A stretch of 8,291 nucleotides of DNA from Akkermansiaceae bacterium (GCA_023301545.1 JALZUI010000053.1:1-8291), one strand, 5' to 3'. Positions 1-5,888 are shown, counted from the first letter of the stretch. Notes: a model not told the origin generated them from the letters alone. Numbers and translations are program-made.

Positions 1-33
1 GATAAAGAAAATCTTGAACCGGCAACCACATAA
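1..33 (+). CDS. C-terminal tail of a gene beginning before the window (possible)
   Basis: The first frame is open from base 1 and ends at TAA 31-33, giving the residues DKENLEPATT. Ten codons are too few to identify a product. What favours a real gene end is that its stop overlaps an ATG as TAATG (31-35), a common arrangement between translationally coupled genes. The other two forward frames close at 5 and 40. The gene itself lies outside the window, and this tail could be chance. Confidence 0.35.
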   Translation, partial: DKENLEPATT

Positions 34-171
34 TGATTAACCCCTTAACTGAACACTACATCTACTCTTCAGAGTTTTAACGATCCTTGGGACATCCCCG
101 AGGTCTGGTTTGCTGTAGTAGATTCTGAGGGAGAGTACGAAAACTTTTTAAAAAAATGCAAAAACCGCTGA
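33..171 (+). pseudogene. Small ORF interrupted by a +1 shift (frameshifted or programmed-frameshift gene)
   Basis: An ATG at 33-35 overlaps the preceding stop as TAATG and reads MINPLTEHYIYSSEF before TAA at 78-80. The +1 frame from base 79 continues with NDPWDIPEVWFAVVD and ends at TGA 169-171. That downstream part has no ATG, GTG or TTG start of its own. Skipping one T of the run 75-78 joins the two parts into a 45-residue hydrophilic, acidic protein with two tryptophans and a basic end (KKCKNR). The junction is TTT followed by T and AAC, with TAA as the zero-frame next codon, so a Phe tRNA could slip forward onto an identical UUU. It may be a programmed +1 frameshift, a decayed gene, a one-base sequencing error, or chance. 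I do not recognise the product. No strong Shine-Dalgarno sequence precedes the ATG. Confidence 0.4.
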
Positions 172-200
172 AATTCACAGGGCTTTTTCATTTTTCTTTA
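160..200 (+). terminator. Weak rho-independent terminator candidate
   Basis: An imperfect hairpin pairs AAAAA (160-164) with TTTTT (184-188) and CTG (168-170) with CAG (178-180), with mismatches between them. It is followed by a T-rich stretch to about 200 and overlaps the stop codon at 169-171. The position, after a gene end and before the marR promoter, suits a terminator. The stem is poor, so confidence is low. Confidence 0.3.
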
Positions 201-207
201 AAATTTG

Positions 208-236
208 TTAACATTTAGCTTTCATTAGATTAAAAC
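208..236 (+). promoter_or_regulatory. Candidate promoter of the MarR-family gene
   Basis: TTAACA (208-213, 5 of 6 matches to the -35 consensus) and TAAAAC (231-236, 4 of 6 to the -10 consensus) are separated by 17 bp inside a very A/T-rich stretch. The predicted transcription start near 243 would fall in the palindrome at 239-257, the usual layout for a repressor-controlled promoter. A/T-rich DNA gives many chance matches, so the exact boxes are uncertain. Confidence 0.35.
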
Positions 237-238
237 TT

Positions 239-257
239 TGCTAAAACTTTTTTAGCA
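239..257. promoter_or_regulatory. Palindromic operator candidate, likely for the adjacent MarR-family regulator
   Basis: TGCTAAAA (239-246) and TTTTAGCA (250-257) form a perfect 8-bp inverted repeat around CTT. It lies 17 bp before the regulator's ATG. MarR-family dimers typically bind inverted repeats of about this length next to their own promoters, so autoregulation is the natural reading. The sequence could also form a weak A/T hairpin in RNA, but no operator function has been shown. Confidence 0.45.
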
Positions 258-261
258 TACA

Positions 262-310
262 ACAAAAACTGAGAATGAACTACAGCACTACAAATACAAA
301 AACTGAGAAT
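262..310 (+). repeat. 15-bp direct repeat spanning the marR start codon
   Basis: ACAAAAACTGAGAAT occurs at 262-276 and again at 296-310, an offset of 34 bp. The first copy includes the first two bases of the ATG at 275; the second lies inside codons 8-12. The offset is not a multiple of three, so the copies are read in different frames. It may be a small duplication, a binding site, or slippage. Confidence 0.7.
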
Positions 311-718
311 CCAGATGCCGAACGTTTAGCAGACTTTATTCTGTTCACGCAGCGTTCCTGTATTCTCAATCTTTCTACTGAGCTCAATAAAGAGAAACTC
401 TCTTTCCCTCAGTTTTTCCTTTTGGCATACCTTTCTAGTGAAGAATTTCTCGCAATGTCTGACATTGCGCACAAGATGGGCCACTCGACTGCTGCTGCCA
501 CTGGTCTTGTAGATCGTTTGGAAAAGCTCAACTTTGTTGAACGTAAGCAAGCAGCTGATGACCGTCGTAAAATCATTGTCCGTATTACTGACGTCGGTGT
601 GAAAATGGTCGCTAAGATGCGCAAGGAAATTGCCTCTAACATTTCTACGCTCATGACTGACATGGATACAGAGGAAGCAGAGACGATCGAAGGCGCAAAA
701 CGCGTGCTTGATTTTTAA
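275..718 (+). CDS. MarR-family winged helix-turn-helix transcriptional regulator
   Basis: This 147-residue protein has the usual MarR size and layout: an N-terminal dimerisation helix (about 12-40), a winged helix-turn-helix (about 45-108) and a C-terminal helix completing the dimer interface. The recognition part is SDIAHKMGHSTAAATGLVDR (62-81). The wing carries the family's DDRRKIIVRIT pattern (95-105), matching the common D-x-R-x-K/R-x-x-x-x-L/I-T signature. Members bind DNA as dimers, usually repress, and often release on binding a small ligand or on oxidation. Nothing here identifies a ligand; Cys29 is the only cysteine, so thiol sensing is possible but unsupported. A palindrome 17 bp upstream suggests self-control. 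The ATG at 275 has only a weak GAGA upstream. pgeF starts 26 nt downstream, so the regulator could also affect the following genes. Confidence 0.9.
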   Translation: MNYSTTNTKTENPDAERLADFILFTQRSCILNLSTELNKEKLSFPQFFLLAYLSSEEFLAMSDIAHKMGHSTAAATGLVDRLEKLNFVERKQAADDRRKIIVRITDVGVKMVAKMRKEIASNISTLMTDMDTEEAETIEGAKRVLDF

Positions 719-736
719 TCATTCTTCATACATATC

Positions 737-759
737 TTGATCCTATGAATGAGGATCAA
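737..759 (+). promoter_or_regulatory. Hairpin with the pgeF start codon in its loop
   Basis: TTGATCCT (737-744) and AGGATCAA (752-759) are perfect 8-bp reverse complements, separated by the 7-nt loop ATGAATG (745-751). The initiator ATG is exactly the first three bases of the loop. In mRNA this would present or restrict the start codon, and there is no Shine-Dalgarno sequence to compete. The DNA palindrome could instead be a protein-binding site. Confidence 0.5.
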
Positions 760-1395
760 CCTTTCTTAATCCCGCTTATAAAAGCGGGATTTCGTGTTTC
801 ATGGGTGGCGAAAATCCCTGGGGTAGATGTGAATGTCGAGAGGCATGAAGCCATCGCTAGGCTTATGCCCTACCACACGAAAGCTGCTTTGAAAATCTGT
901 GGTGAGGAGCGTTACTTTTGGCGCTGTGAACAGGTTCATGGTAATCTTACGGTGCCTGTGGCTGGGGAAGTTGATCCAGCGCAAAGCCTAGGTGCTGATG
1001 GGCTTTGCTCAAACGATCCTAAGGTAGTTCTGGGCATTCATGTCGCGGACTGTGGGGCTATCTATATTGCCGATCCAGTTAAGAAAGCGGTAGCGGTTGT
1101 ACACTCTGGGCGAGTTGGAACGGAGAAGAACATCTTAGGCGAGTGTATTAAGGTTATGACGAAGACCTACGGAACAGATCCGAAAGACCTGATCGTTTCA
1201 CTAGCTCCCTGTATTCGCCCTCCTGCATACGAAGTGGATTTTGCGGCCGAGATTGCCTCACAGGCTTTGACAGCAGGGGTATTGACTCAGAATTATCACG
1301 ACTGTCAAAGTTGTACGACTTTGGATGATTCTTGCTATTCTTATCGACTAGAGCAGGGGGAAACTGGTAGAATGTTAGCTCTAATCGCTATCTAA
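745..1395 (+). CDS. pgeF: PgeF/YfiH-type laccase-domain protein (peptidoglycan editing factor family)
   Basis: This 216-residue cytoplasmic protein belongs to the DUF152 'multicopper polyphenol oxidase' family, now better known for purine-nucleoside enzyme activity and for PgeF, which guards against L-serine misincorporation in peptidoglycan precursors. The three metal/catalytic positions are visible: His65 in QVHG, Cys103 in ADC, and His120. LAPCIRPPAYEVD (153-165) matches the conserved 'GP.I....YEV' segment, and the end SCYSYRLEQGETGRM matches the family's 'SyR......GRm'. It is slightly shorter than usual members (about 240-260). The stretch after His120 reads SGRVG rather than the common AGWRG, so activity may differ. 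The ATG at 745 is kept because the family-like N-terminus (FLIPLIKAGF, IPGVDV) starts right after it. There is no clear ribosome site, and two hairpins cover the first 15 codons. ispE follows after 36 nt, probably on the same transcript; both serve cell-envelope precursor supply. Confidence 0.85.
   Translation: MNEDQPFLIPLIKAGFRVSWVAKIPGVDVNVERHEAIARLMPYHTKAALKICGEERYFWRCEQVHGNLTVPVAGEVDPAQSLGADGLCSNDPKVVLGIHVADCGAIYIADPVKKAVAVVHSGRVGTEKNILGECIKVMTKTYGTDPKDLIVSLAPCIRPPAYEVDFAAEIASQALTAGVLTQNYHDCQSCTTLDDSCYSYRLEQGETGRMLALIAI
768..791 (+). terminator. Terminator-like hairpin inside the first codons of pgeF
   Basis: AATCCCGCTT (768-777) pairs perfectly with AAGCGGGATT (782-791) around a 4-nt loop. 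The 10-bp stem has a G/C core and is followed only by a broken T tract (TCGTGTTTC). It lies 50 nt past the marR stop, where a marR terminator would be expected, yet it encodes IPLIKAGF of PgeF. It could attenuate readthrough from marR into pgeF-ispE, relieved when ribosomes translate pgeF. The weak T tract makes strong termination doubtful. Confidence 0.4.
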
Positions 1396-1431
1396 TTTCA
1401 ACAGCTATACGGTTCCCAATATCGAGTGCTT

Positions 1432-2271
1432 ATGAGTTCATTAACAATTTATCCCCCCGCTAAGATCAATCTCTCTCTAGAGGTTATCGGTAAGCGTACA
1501 GATGGATTCCATGACCTTAAGACGCTGATGGTTCCGATCCCAGGATTGCATGACACGTTGATTTTTGATGCTCGAGACCAGTTTTCTTTTAAATGCGAGG
1601 ACGAAGGAGTTCCTACAGATGAGACAAATCTTGTGGTGCGCGCAGCTCGCCTGTATGCCGAAAAGGCTAAGGTTGAATTGATGTATCAAATCACACTGGA
1701 AAAACGTATCCCCGCCGGCGCGGGGTTAGGAGGTGGGAGCAGTGACGCCGCATTTACTCTACTGGGGCTTAATGAGCTTTATGGCGAGGCTTTACAATTA
1801 CCAGAGCTCCATGAATTAGCTGCCGATTTAGGGTCAGATGTCCCCTTTTTCTTATACAAGACGGCCTGTATTTGTCGTGGCCGAGGGGAGATTATCGAAC
1901 CTCTAGAACAGAGTGTTCCATTTACAATTTGCTTACTTAAGCCTGAGTTCTCCGTTCCGACCCCGGACGTGTTTAAACGATGGAAGAGCTCCACTGAAAT
2001 AGCGGGCGTACCATACCGCGCGCAAAATGGTCCGTATGGCTCAATGAAAAACGATCTAGAGCGCCCTGCTTTTGAAAAGTATTTATTCCTTGCGCAGTGT
2101 AAATGCTGGTTACTTGAGCAACCAGAAGTGGAGATTGCTCAAATGAGCGGTTCAGGGTCTACAATGTATGCGATTGTTTCTTCTGCTGAAAAAGGGAATG
2201 AGCTCCTTAGTCGCGCCATGGATGAACTAGATCCCAATTTATTTAGTTGGTGTGGTTCCATTGGCTCGTAA
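1432..2271 (+). CDS. ispE: 4-diphosphocytidyl-2-C-methyl-D-erythritol kinase
   Basis: IspE phosphorylates the 2-hydroxyl of CDP-methylerythritol with ATP in the cytoplasmic MEP (non-mevalonate) isoprenoid pathway. The 279 residues fit the family length. GHMP-kinase motifs appear in order: PPAKINLSLEVIGKRTDGFH (8-27, catalytic Lys11), the glycine-rich ATP loop PAGAGLGGGSSDA (94-106), catalytic Asp136 in LGSDVPFFL, and the C-terminal MSGSGSTMYA (238-247). A GTG at 1426 is in frame and two codons earlier; I prefer ATG 1432, which gives the usual short lead before the conserved 'AKINL'. Only a weak CGAG lies upstream. It follows pgeF by 36 nt, consistent with one transcript. All key residues are present, so it should be functional. 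Its product pathway feeds undecaprenyl carriers and quinones, which links it loosely with the reductase-type flavoprotein later in the window. Confidence 0.95.
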   Translation: MSSLTIYPPAKINLSLEVIGKRTDGFHDLKTLMVPIPGLHDTLIFDARDQFSFKCEDEGVPTDETNLVVRAARLYAEKAKVELMYQITLEKRIPAGAGLGGGSSDAAFTLLGLNELYGEALQLPELHELAADLGSDVPFFLYKTACICRGRGEIIEPLEQSVPFTICLLKPEFSVPTPDVFKRWKSSTEIAGVPYRAQNGPYGSMKNDLERPAFEKYLFLAQCKCWLLEQPEVEIAQMSGSGSTMYAIVSSAEKGNELLSRAMDELDPNLFSWCGSIGS

Positions 2272-2315
2272 ATATACAATTCTAGTTTTCAGTCCGGAGA
2301 TTTCAGAAAAAAATA

Positions 2316-2343
2316 TTGGAACAATTAGCTGAATAGTTGTATT
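2316..2343 (+). promoter_or_regulatory. Weak promoter candidate for the lipoprotein gene
   Basis: In the 83-nt gap after ispE, TTGGAA (2316-2321) and TGTATT (2338-2343) are spaced 16 bp, each with 4 of 6 consensus matches. There is no hairpin terminator after ispE in this gap, so readthrough from ispE is equally possible. This is a positional guess. Confidence 0.2.
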
Positions 2344-2354
2344 AAACCTTTTAC

Positions 2355-2924
2355 ATGAAACGCTCAATCTTACTTTTATCTATCCCGCTTTTTACCTTGT
2401 TCCATTCTTGCGCTGTGCAGGAAGAGGTGGCTGCGCCGGTGGTTGCAAAAGAGATTGTTAATATGAACGCTCGTGAAAGAGCGCTTGCAGCGCAAGTGAT
2501 TGAGGCAATTAATAAGCATCGAGCTCCTTTTAATAAGCGTGAAATAGTAGTGAAGTCCCGTCAGTTAGAGTCACAGGCTACACAGCATTCTGAGGCAATG
2601 AAGCAGAAGGGAGTTGTTGAGTTGAGCTTAGATAATGAGATGAAGAGACTCAGCAGTAGTTCAGTTGTTGATTTTTATATTGGTGGTTATGGTGCAAACA
2701 GTCAATTAGGCGAACGCTTGGTTGCACAGTGGAAGAATACTCCAGGAAGACAAAACGATCTACTGAAGGATAATAGTAATACGTACGGAGTAGGCGTTCG
2801 TGTAAATAGTAAAGGGATTTGCTTTGTGACGTGCCTAATCTCAAGCAAAGATGTGTACGGTGACGGGTACTTAGTTAATTTACCTAAGCCAACTGAGGCG
2901 ATTACTCCCGTAGTGGCTGAATAA
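2355..2924 (+). CDS. Small CAP/SCP-like lipoprotein, probably exported
   Basis: The 189-residue product starts with a lipoprotein-style signal: MKR, a hydrophobic run (4-16) and FHSC, with Cys19 the likely lipidated residue. The lipobox is not ideal because Phe and His sit at -3 and -2. The body resembles a CAP/SCP (PR-1-like) domain: a helix 'VIEAINKHRAPF' (48-59), 'LESQATQHSEAMKQKG' (71-86, His78), 'LGERLVAQW' (118-126, Glu120) and 'NTYGVGVRVNSKGICFVTC' (142-160). These match the family order of hs..Ma, GEnla, W.nSpgHr and GvG. The usual PGHR is PGRQ here (130-133), so the second family histidine is missing. CAP proteins are secreted and of varied, mostly unclear function. The C-terminal tail (PKPTEAITPVVAE) looks disordered. 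It ends just before a bidirectional terminator; no Shine-Dalgarno sequence is seen. Confidence 0.7.
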   Translation: MKRSILLLSIPLFTLFHSCAVQEEVAAPVVAKEIVNMNARERALAAQVIEAINKHRAPFNKREIVVKSRQLESQATQHSEAMKQKGVVELSLDNEMKRLSSSSVVDFYIGGYGANSQLGERLVAQWKNTPGRQNDLLKDNSNTYGVGVRVNSKGICFVTCLISSKDVYGDGYLVNLPKPTEAITPVVAE

Positions 2925-2944
2925 ACTCACCGTTGGTAGATTGT

Positions 2945-2980
2945 AAAAGAGCCTCTTCTGAATTCAGGAGAGGCTCTTTT
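2945..2980. terminator. Strong bidirectional rho-independent terminator
   Basis: An 18+18 base inverted repeat, AAAAGAGCCTCT...AGAGGCTCTTTT, has a single T-G wobble and AATT at its centre. The flanking A and T runs let it act on both strands. It lies between the stop of the lipoprotein gene (2924) and the end of the convergent LOG-type gene (3003), where both transcripts need to stop. Confidence 0.9.
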
Positions 2981-3002
2981 GTATTGTGGAGTTCAGTTCT
3001 TA

Positions 3003-4121
3003 TTACGATGGGGGATGTGATTCGATAAATTCACACACCTTATGTACTTCATCGCTTAGGTAGATGTAGTCGTCATACTTTTTCCCTGCGGATTGACGCT
3101 TTAGACAATCGTAGACTAAGGTTTTAGTCGAGAAGTGGTCTTCTCCTAGAAACACCATGGGGCTAACTTTTTCAAAGGTTAGGTAGTGATTCTGTGTGCC
3201 ATCCATAAAGACCTCTTGAGTGGTGCCGGCACTACCTGGGGCAAAGATCACTCCATGCACGGAGATCGCTAACAGCCCGTCTTCCCGTAAACTATTAGAG
3301 AAGTATTTGGCAATGTGTTGGGAGAAGAGGTTAGAGGGCTCGTGCCCGTAGAACCAAGTTGGAATCGCTAGAGTCGAGCTTCCTGCAGGGAAATCGTTGA
3401 TGACTTCTAAAGCGACGTCATTAAAGCCCTTATCCTTATAGGTTGGAGCGGTTTTGAGTTTATCAATAGCGCTGAGAAGTTCTTCTTGTGAGTATTGAGC
3501 AAAGTAGGCTCCGAGGTTTCCTGCCTCCATCATTCCAGGTCCACCACCAGTGGCGATGAAGTAGCCAGCGCGGGTGAGCTGTTGCGCAATGAGAGCTACT
3601 TTTTCGTAATAAGGATCGGTACGCGGGGTGGAGTGACCGCCCATGATGCCGACGACTTTTTTCTTACCATCGTTGTCGATACGTCCTTCTAATAAATCAG
3701 AAAGGGCGTCGTCAATGGCGTGATCGTGCAAGCGCATGGCGAGGGCTTCCATGACGCTAGGATTATTTCGTCCTAGTTCGGAGAAGTGATTGTAGATTTC
3801 GAGGTCTTTACTCTGGTCGTCTTCTGGGCTCCAGCCCTGCATGAGCTCATCACGAGTGTAAAGGCTTCCGCGATACGGCTTGTAAGGAAGGTGATCAAGA
3901 GCGGGAAAGACGATCGCGCCGCGGTCGTAGAGTTCACAAGGCGCCATTGAGGTGGGAAACTCACAGCCCAGAAAGACAGTGTTGTCGCATTGAACATCAG
4001 TGAAATCAAAGCTCGATAAGTTGAGGCCTTGGATGACGGAGTGGCTCCAGTTATTACCTAATCGTTTAAGAGCGGTTTCTGAATCGATTTCGCGTAGTCT
4101 GCGTTCGTGTGGTTTTTTCAT
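3003..4121 (-). CDS. LOG-family (TIGR00730-like) Rossmann-fold protein, long form
   Basis: The 372-residue product has a C-terminal Rossmann domain of the LOG / lysine-decarboxylase-like family. Characterised relatives are cytokinin-activating nucleoside-5'-monophosphate phosphoribohydrolases or bind nucleotides. Motifs: VVGIMGGH (156-163), TGGGPGMMEAGN (191-202) and APGSAGTTQE (294-303), the family's PGGxGTxxE with Gly to Ser at the third position. The protein is about twice as long as plant LOG. The N-terminal 150 residues include a short stretch resembling pentapeptide repeats, LNLSSFDFTDVQCDNTVFLG (33-52), and a helical region. Substrate is unknown and the Ser change makes the activity uncertain. 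The ATG at 4121 lies 17 nt after the AAA+ ATPase stop, so the two are probably one operon with this gene second. No Shine-Dalgarno sequence is visible. The transcript ends at the 2945-2980 terminator. Confidence 0.85.
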   Translation of the reverse strand: MKKPHERRLREIDSETALKRLGNNWSHSVIQGLNLSSFDFTDVQCDNTVFLGCEFPTSMAPCELYDRGAIVFPALDHLPYKPYRGSLYTRDELMQGWSPEDDQSKDLEIYNHFSELGRNNPSVMEALAMRLHDHAIDDALSDLLEGRIDNDGKKKVVGIMGGHSTPRTDPYYEKVALIAQQLTRAGYFIATGGGPGMMEAGNLGAYFAQYSQEELLSAIDKLKTAPTYKDKGFNDVALEVINDFPAGSSTLAIPTWFYGHEPSNLFSQHIAKYFSNSLREDGLLAISVHGVIFAPGSAGTTQEVFMDGTQNHYLTFEKVSPMVFLGEDHFSTKTLVYDCLKRQSAGKKYDDYIYLSDEVHKVCEFIESHPPS

Positions 4122-4138
4122 GACGGTAGTATGGAATT

Positions 4139-5785
4139 CTATGACAGGTGTGGCAAGACCTCATCAGGGATGAATGACTTTTCGGTAGCTTCTTCTGCGG
4201 CGAGTCGCATTTGCTCCTTAATAACCGCAGGGCTGATTGCTGGTCGGTATTGGCTAAAGGCTTGTGTGATGGCTTCGACCTCGGTGATTTTACCTAGTTT
4301 GAAAAGACGGTAAGCCTTAACGCTGAGGGCTTCAGCTGCGCCAGGGGTTAGGAGCTCGGGGATATGAGGTAGGAGATCATCTTCCTTAACCTCATCGGTA
4401 TTGAGTCCCCGGCGTTTACAGAGCGCAAGCGTGAGGGCTAATCCTTCTTTTTTGTTAGTAGCGGGGAATATAGGGATTTTGACATCAATTCGCCCCGGAC
4501 GTTTAAGGTCCACTTCGATCAAATCTGGCCGGCTAGAGGCGAGAACCCAGAGGAGCTTGCCTCGGTTATCAGTGTCGGACATTTTCTTGGCAATCATGGA
4601 GTAAACCCGCGAGGACACTCCAGAATCGCCACTAGAGGCAGATCGGCTACCTAAAGCTTGGTCTGCTTCATCGACGAAGACGATGCACTTACCGAGGGCA
4701 TGGAGTAGACTGAAGATTTTTTCAAGGTTGGCCTCAGTGCTACCGACCCAGCGGTCGCGGAAATTTTTGAGGGTCACTACCGGTACACCTGCTTCACCTG
4801 CTAGGCATTCGGCCAAGTAGGTTTTCCCTGTACCTACGGGGCCGCAAAAGAGGTAACCCATAGGGAGCGCCTGCGTGTGACCGTTTCTCCAGAGATCTAG
4901 GTCATTGCGTAGCCATTGCAGGACATCGGGCATTCCCAGATAGTCGCCAAGGTTCCGCTTAGGCTCAACGAAATCAATGAGTCCTTCACATTCGCCTTCG
5001 ATCAATTGCTTTTTGAGGGCTGCTAGGTCGCTGTTCTGTAACGGGGCGTTGTCGTGATGACGTTTTTTCAGGAGGTTTTCGATGGCGCTAATTGAGGCTC
5101 CTTTTAGGCGTGCCGCGGGTAAGCTGAGATCGTCAGAGAACACCTCTAGGGCTTTAGGGCATGTAGGTCTAAGGGTTTCCAAGGCAAGCTCGAGTTCGCT
5201 CGCTTCCGGTAGAGGAATATCAATCAAACTCATTCGCGGGTTTTGCGAGACAAGTGAGTGTACGTTATGAAGTTGATCGGTGAGGATAAAGGCAGCTTGT
5301 CCGTGGTCTTGTAGCGAAATATCAGAGGCCCACGATTGGATCACAGAGGCGAGCGAATTCAGCTCATAGTTTAGCGCATTCGGAATACTAGGAACGATGA
5401 GGTGAGCTTGTTTCAGAATGATGGCGACCTTTGGAGCCTCTTTTCCAATCGCAGCTAGGTTGCGCGCATAGAGAAGGTATTGCCCGAGGGATCGGATGGA
5501 GGGAAGGGCTGACCCCGACGTGATACGCTCTTTTCCGCCCCATTTTTCTAAGTGTTCAGCCCCTTTTTCAACGCGTACGCCATAGCCAAGGTCATAGGTG
5601 AAGACGAGATCAAACTGAGGAAGGAGGACTTCGATCAAATAATCCTGGAGTCTCCCTAATCTGGGCTCGTCTTTGATCGGCATGACAAATTGGTCATTAA
5701 TATTGCCGTGTAAAAGGAAGCATCCAGTAGCTCCGCTTTCATATTCAGAGGCGACTTGTTTTGCCCAGGTGACTAAATTATTCAT
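4139..5785 (-). CDS. AAA+ ATPase with a degenerate N-terminal AAA-like region
   Basis: The 548-residue soluble protein has a complete C-terminal AAA+ module: Walker A GPVGTGKT (315-322), Walker B CIVFVDEAD (367-375), a sensor-1 segment LASSRPD (415-421), the arginine-finger region LKRPGRID (427-434) and a sensor-2-like TPGAAEALS (480-488). The WVGSTEANL pore-side segment (346-354) is typical of classical-clade AAA proteins. The first 270 residues have an AAA-like order of strands (FLLHGNINDQF 23-33, KVAIILKQAHLIV 119-131, AAFILTD 164-170) but no Walker A or acidic Walker B, so this half is probably a dead AAA domain. The double layout recalls Ycf46-type proteins, but I cannot name a substrate. 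I prefer ATG 5785; an in-frame TTG at 5824 would add 13 residues with no family-like content. It precedes the LOG-type gene by 17 nt. Confidence 0.85.
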   Translation of the reverse strand: MNNLVTWAKQVASEYESGATGCFLLHGNINDQFVMPIKDEPRLGRLQDYLIEVLLPQFDLVFTYDLGYGVRVEKGAEHLEKWGGKERITSGSALPSIRSLGQYLLYARNLAAIGKEAPKVAIILKQAHLIVPSIPNALNYELNSLASVIQSWASDISLQDHGQAAFILTDQLHNVHSLVSQNPRMSLIDIPLPEASELELALETLRPTCPKALEVFSDDLSLPAARLKGASISAIENLLKKRHHDNAPLQNSDLAALKKQLIEGECEGLIDFVEPKRNLGDYLGMPDVLQWLRNDLDLWRNGHTQALPMGYLFCGPVGTGKTYLAECLAGEAGVPVVTLKNFRDRWVGSTEANLEKIFSLLHALGKCIVFVDEADQALGSRSASSGDSGVSSRVYSMIAKKMSDTDNRGKLLWVLASSRPDLIEVDLKRPGRIDVKIPIFPATNKKEGLALTLALCKRRGLNTDEVKEDDLLPHIPELLTPGAAEALSVKAYRLFKLGKITEVEAITQAFSQYRPAISPAVIKEQMRLAAEEATEKSFIPDEVLPHLS

Positions 5786-5858
5786 AGGATACTTTAAGAA
5801 ACCAGTACATAGATGAGCAAACAAAATCGTGCCGATTAAAAGGAATTCAAAGAAGCGG

Positions 5859-5887
5859 TTTACAGCACCCCAATCTAGAATTAGATT
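5859..5887 (+). promoter_or_regulatory. Candidate promoter of the methyltransferase gene, possibly leaderless
   Basis: TTTACA (5859-5864, 5 of 6) and TAGATT (5882-5887, 4 of 6) are 17 bp apart in the 107-bp gap between divergent genes. The -10 box ends 5 bp before the ATG at 5893, so transcription would start at or almost at the start codon. That predicts a leaderless mRNA, which agrees with the absence of a ribosome site. Unproven. Confidence 0.35.
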
Positions 5888-5888
5888 G
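5871..5888. promoter_or_regulatory. 18-bp palindrome next to the methyltransferase start
   Basis: CAATCTAGAATTAGATTG is a perfect 7-bp inverted repeat around GAAT. It ends 4 bp before ATG 5893 and covers the proposed -10 box, so a bound protein would block transcription of the methyltransferase-oxidoreductase pair. In RNA the same bases could form a short hairpin where a ribosome site would be. Confidence 0.45.

Noticed and set aside
1..60. tRNA-like reverse-strand stretch with GGTTAATC and GGTTCAA segments resembling an anticodon and T loop
   Set aside because: The T stem and acceptor stem do not pair, and the D arm is too short; chance resemblance is more likely.
1711..1726. G/C palindrome CCCCGCCGGCGCGGGG in ispE
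   Set aside because: It encodes the conserved glycine-rich ATP loop, so the composition follows from protein constraint.
2321..2340. ACAATTAGC...TAGTTGT imperfect inverted repeat before the lipoprotein gene
   Set aside because: Only the outer four bases pair cleanly; too weak to call an operator.
5786..5824. TTG start giving 13 extra residues on the AAA+ ATPase
   Set aside because: The added residues have no family-like features and an ATG at 5785 begins right before the conserved-looking region.
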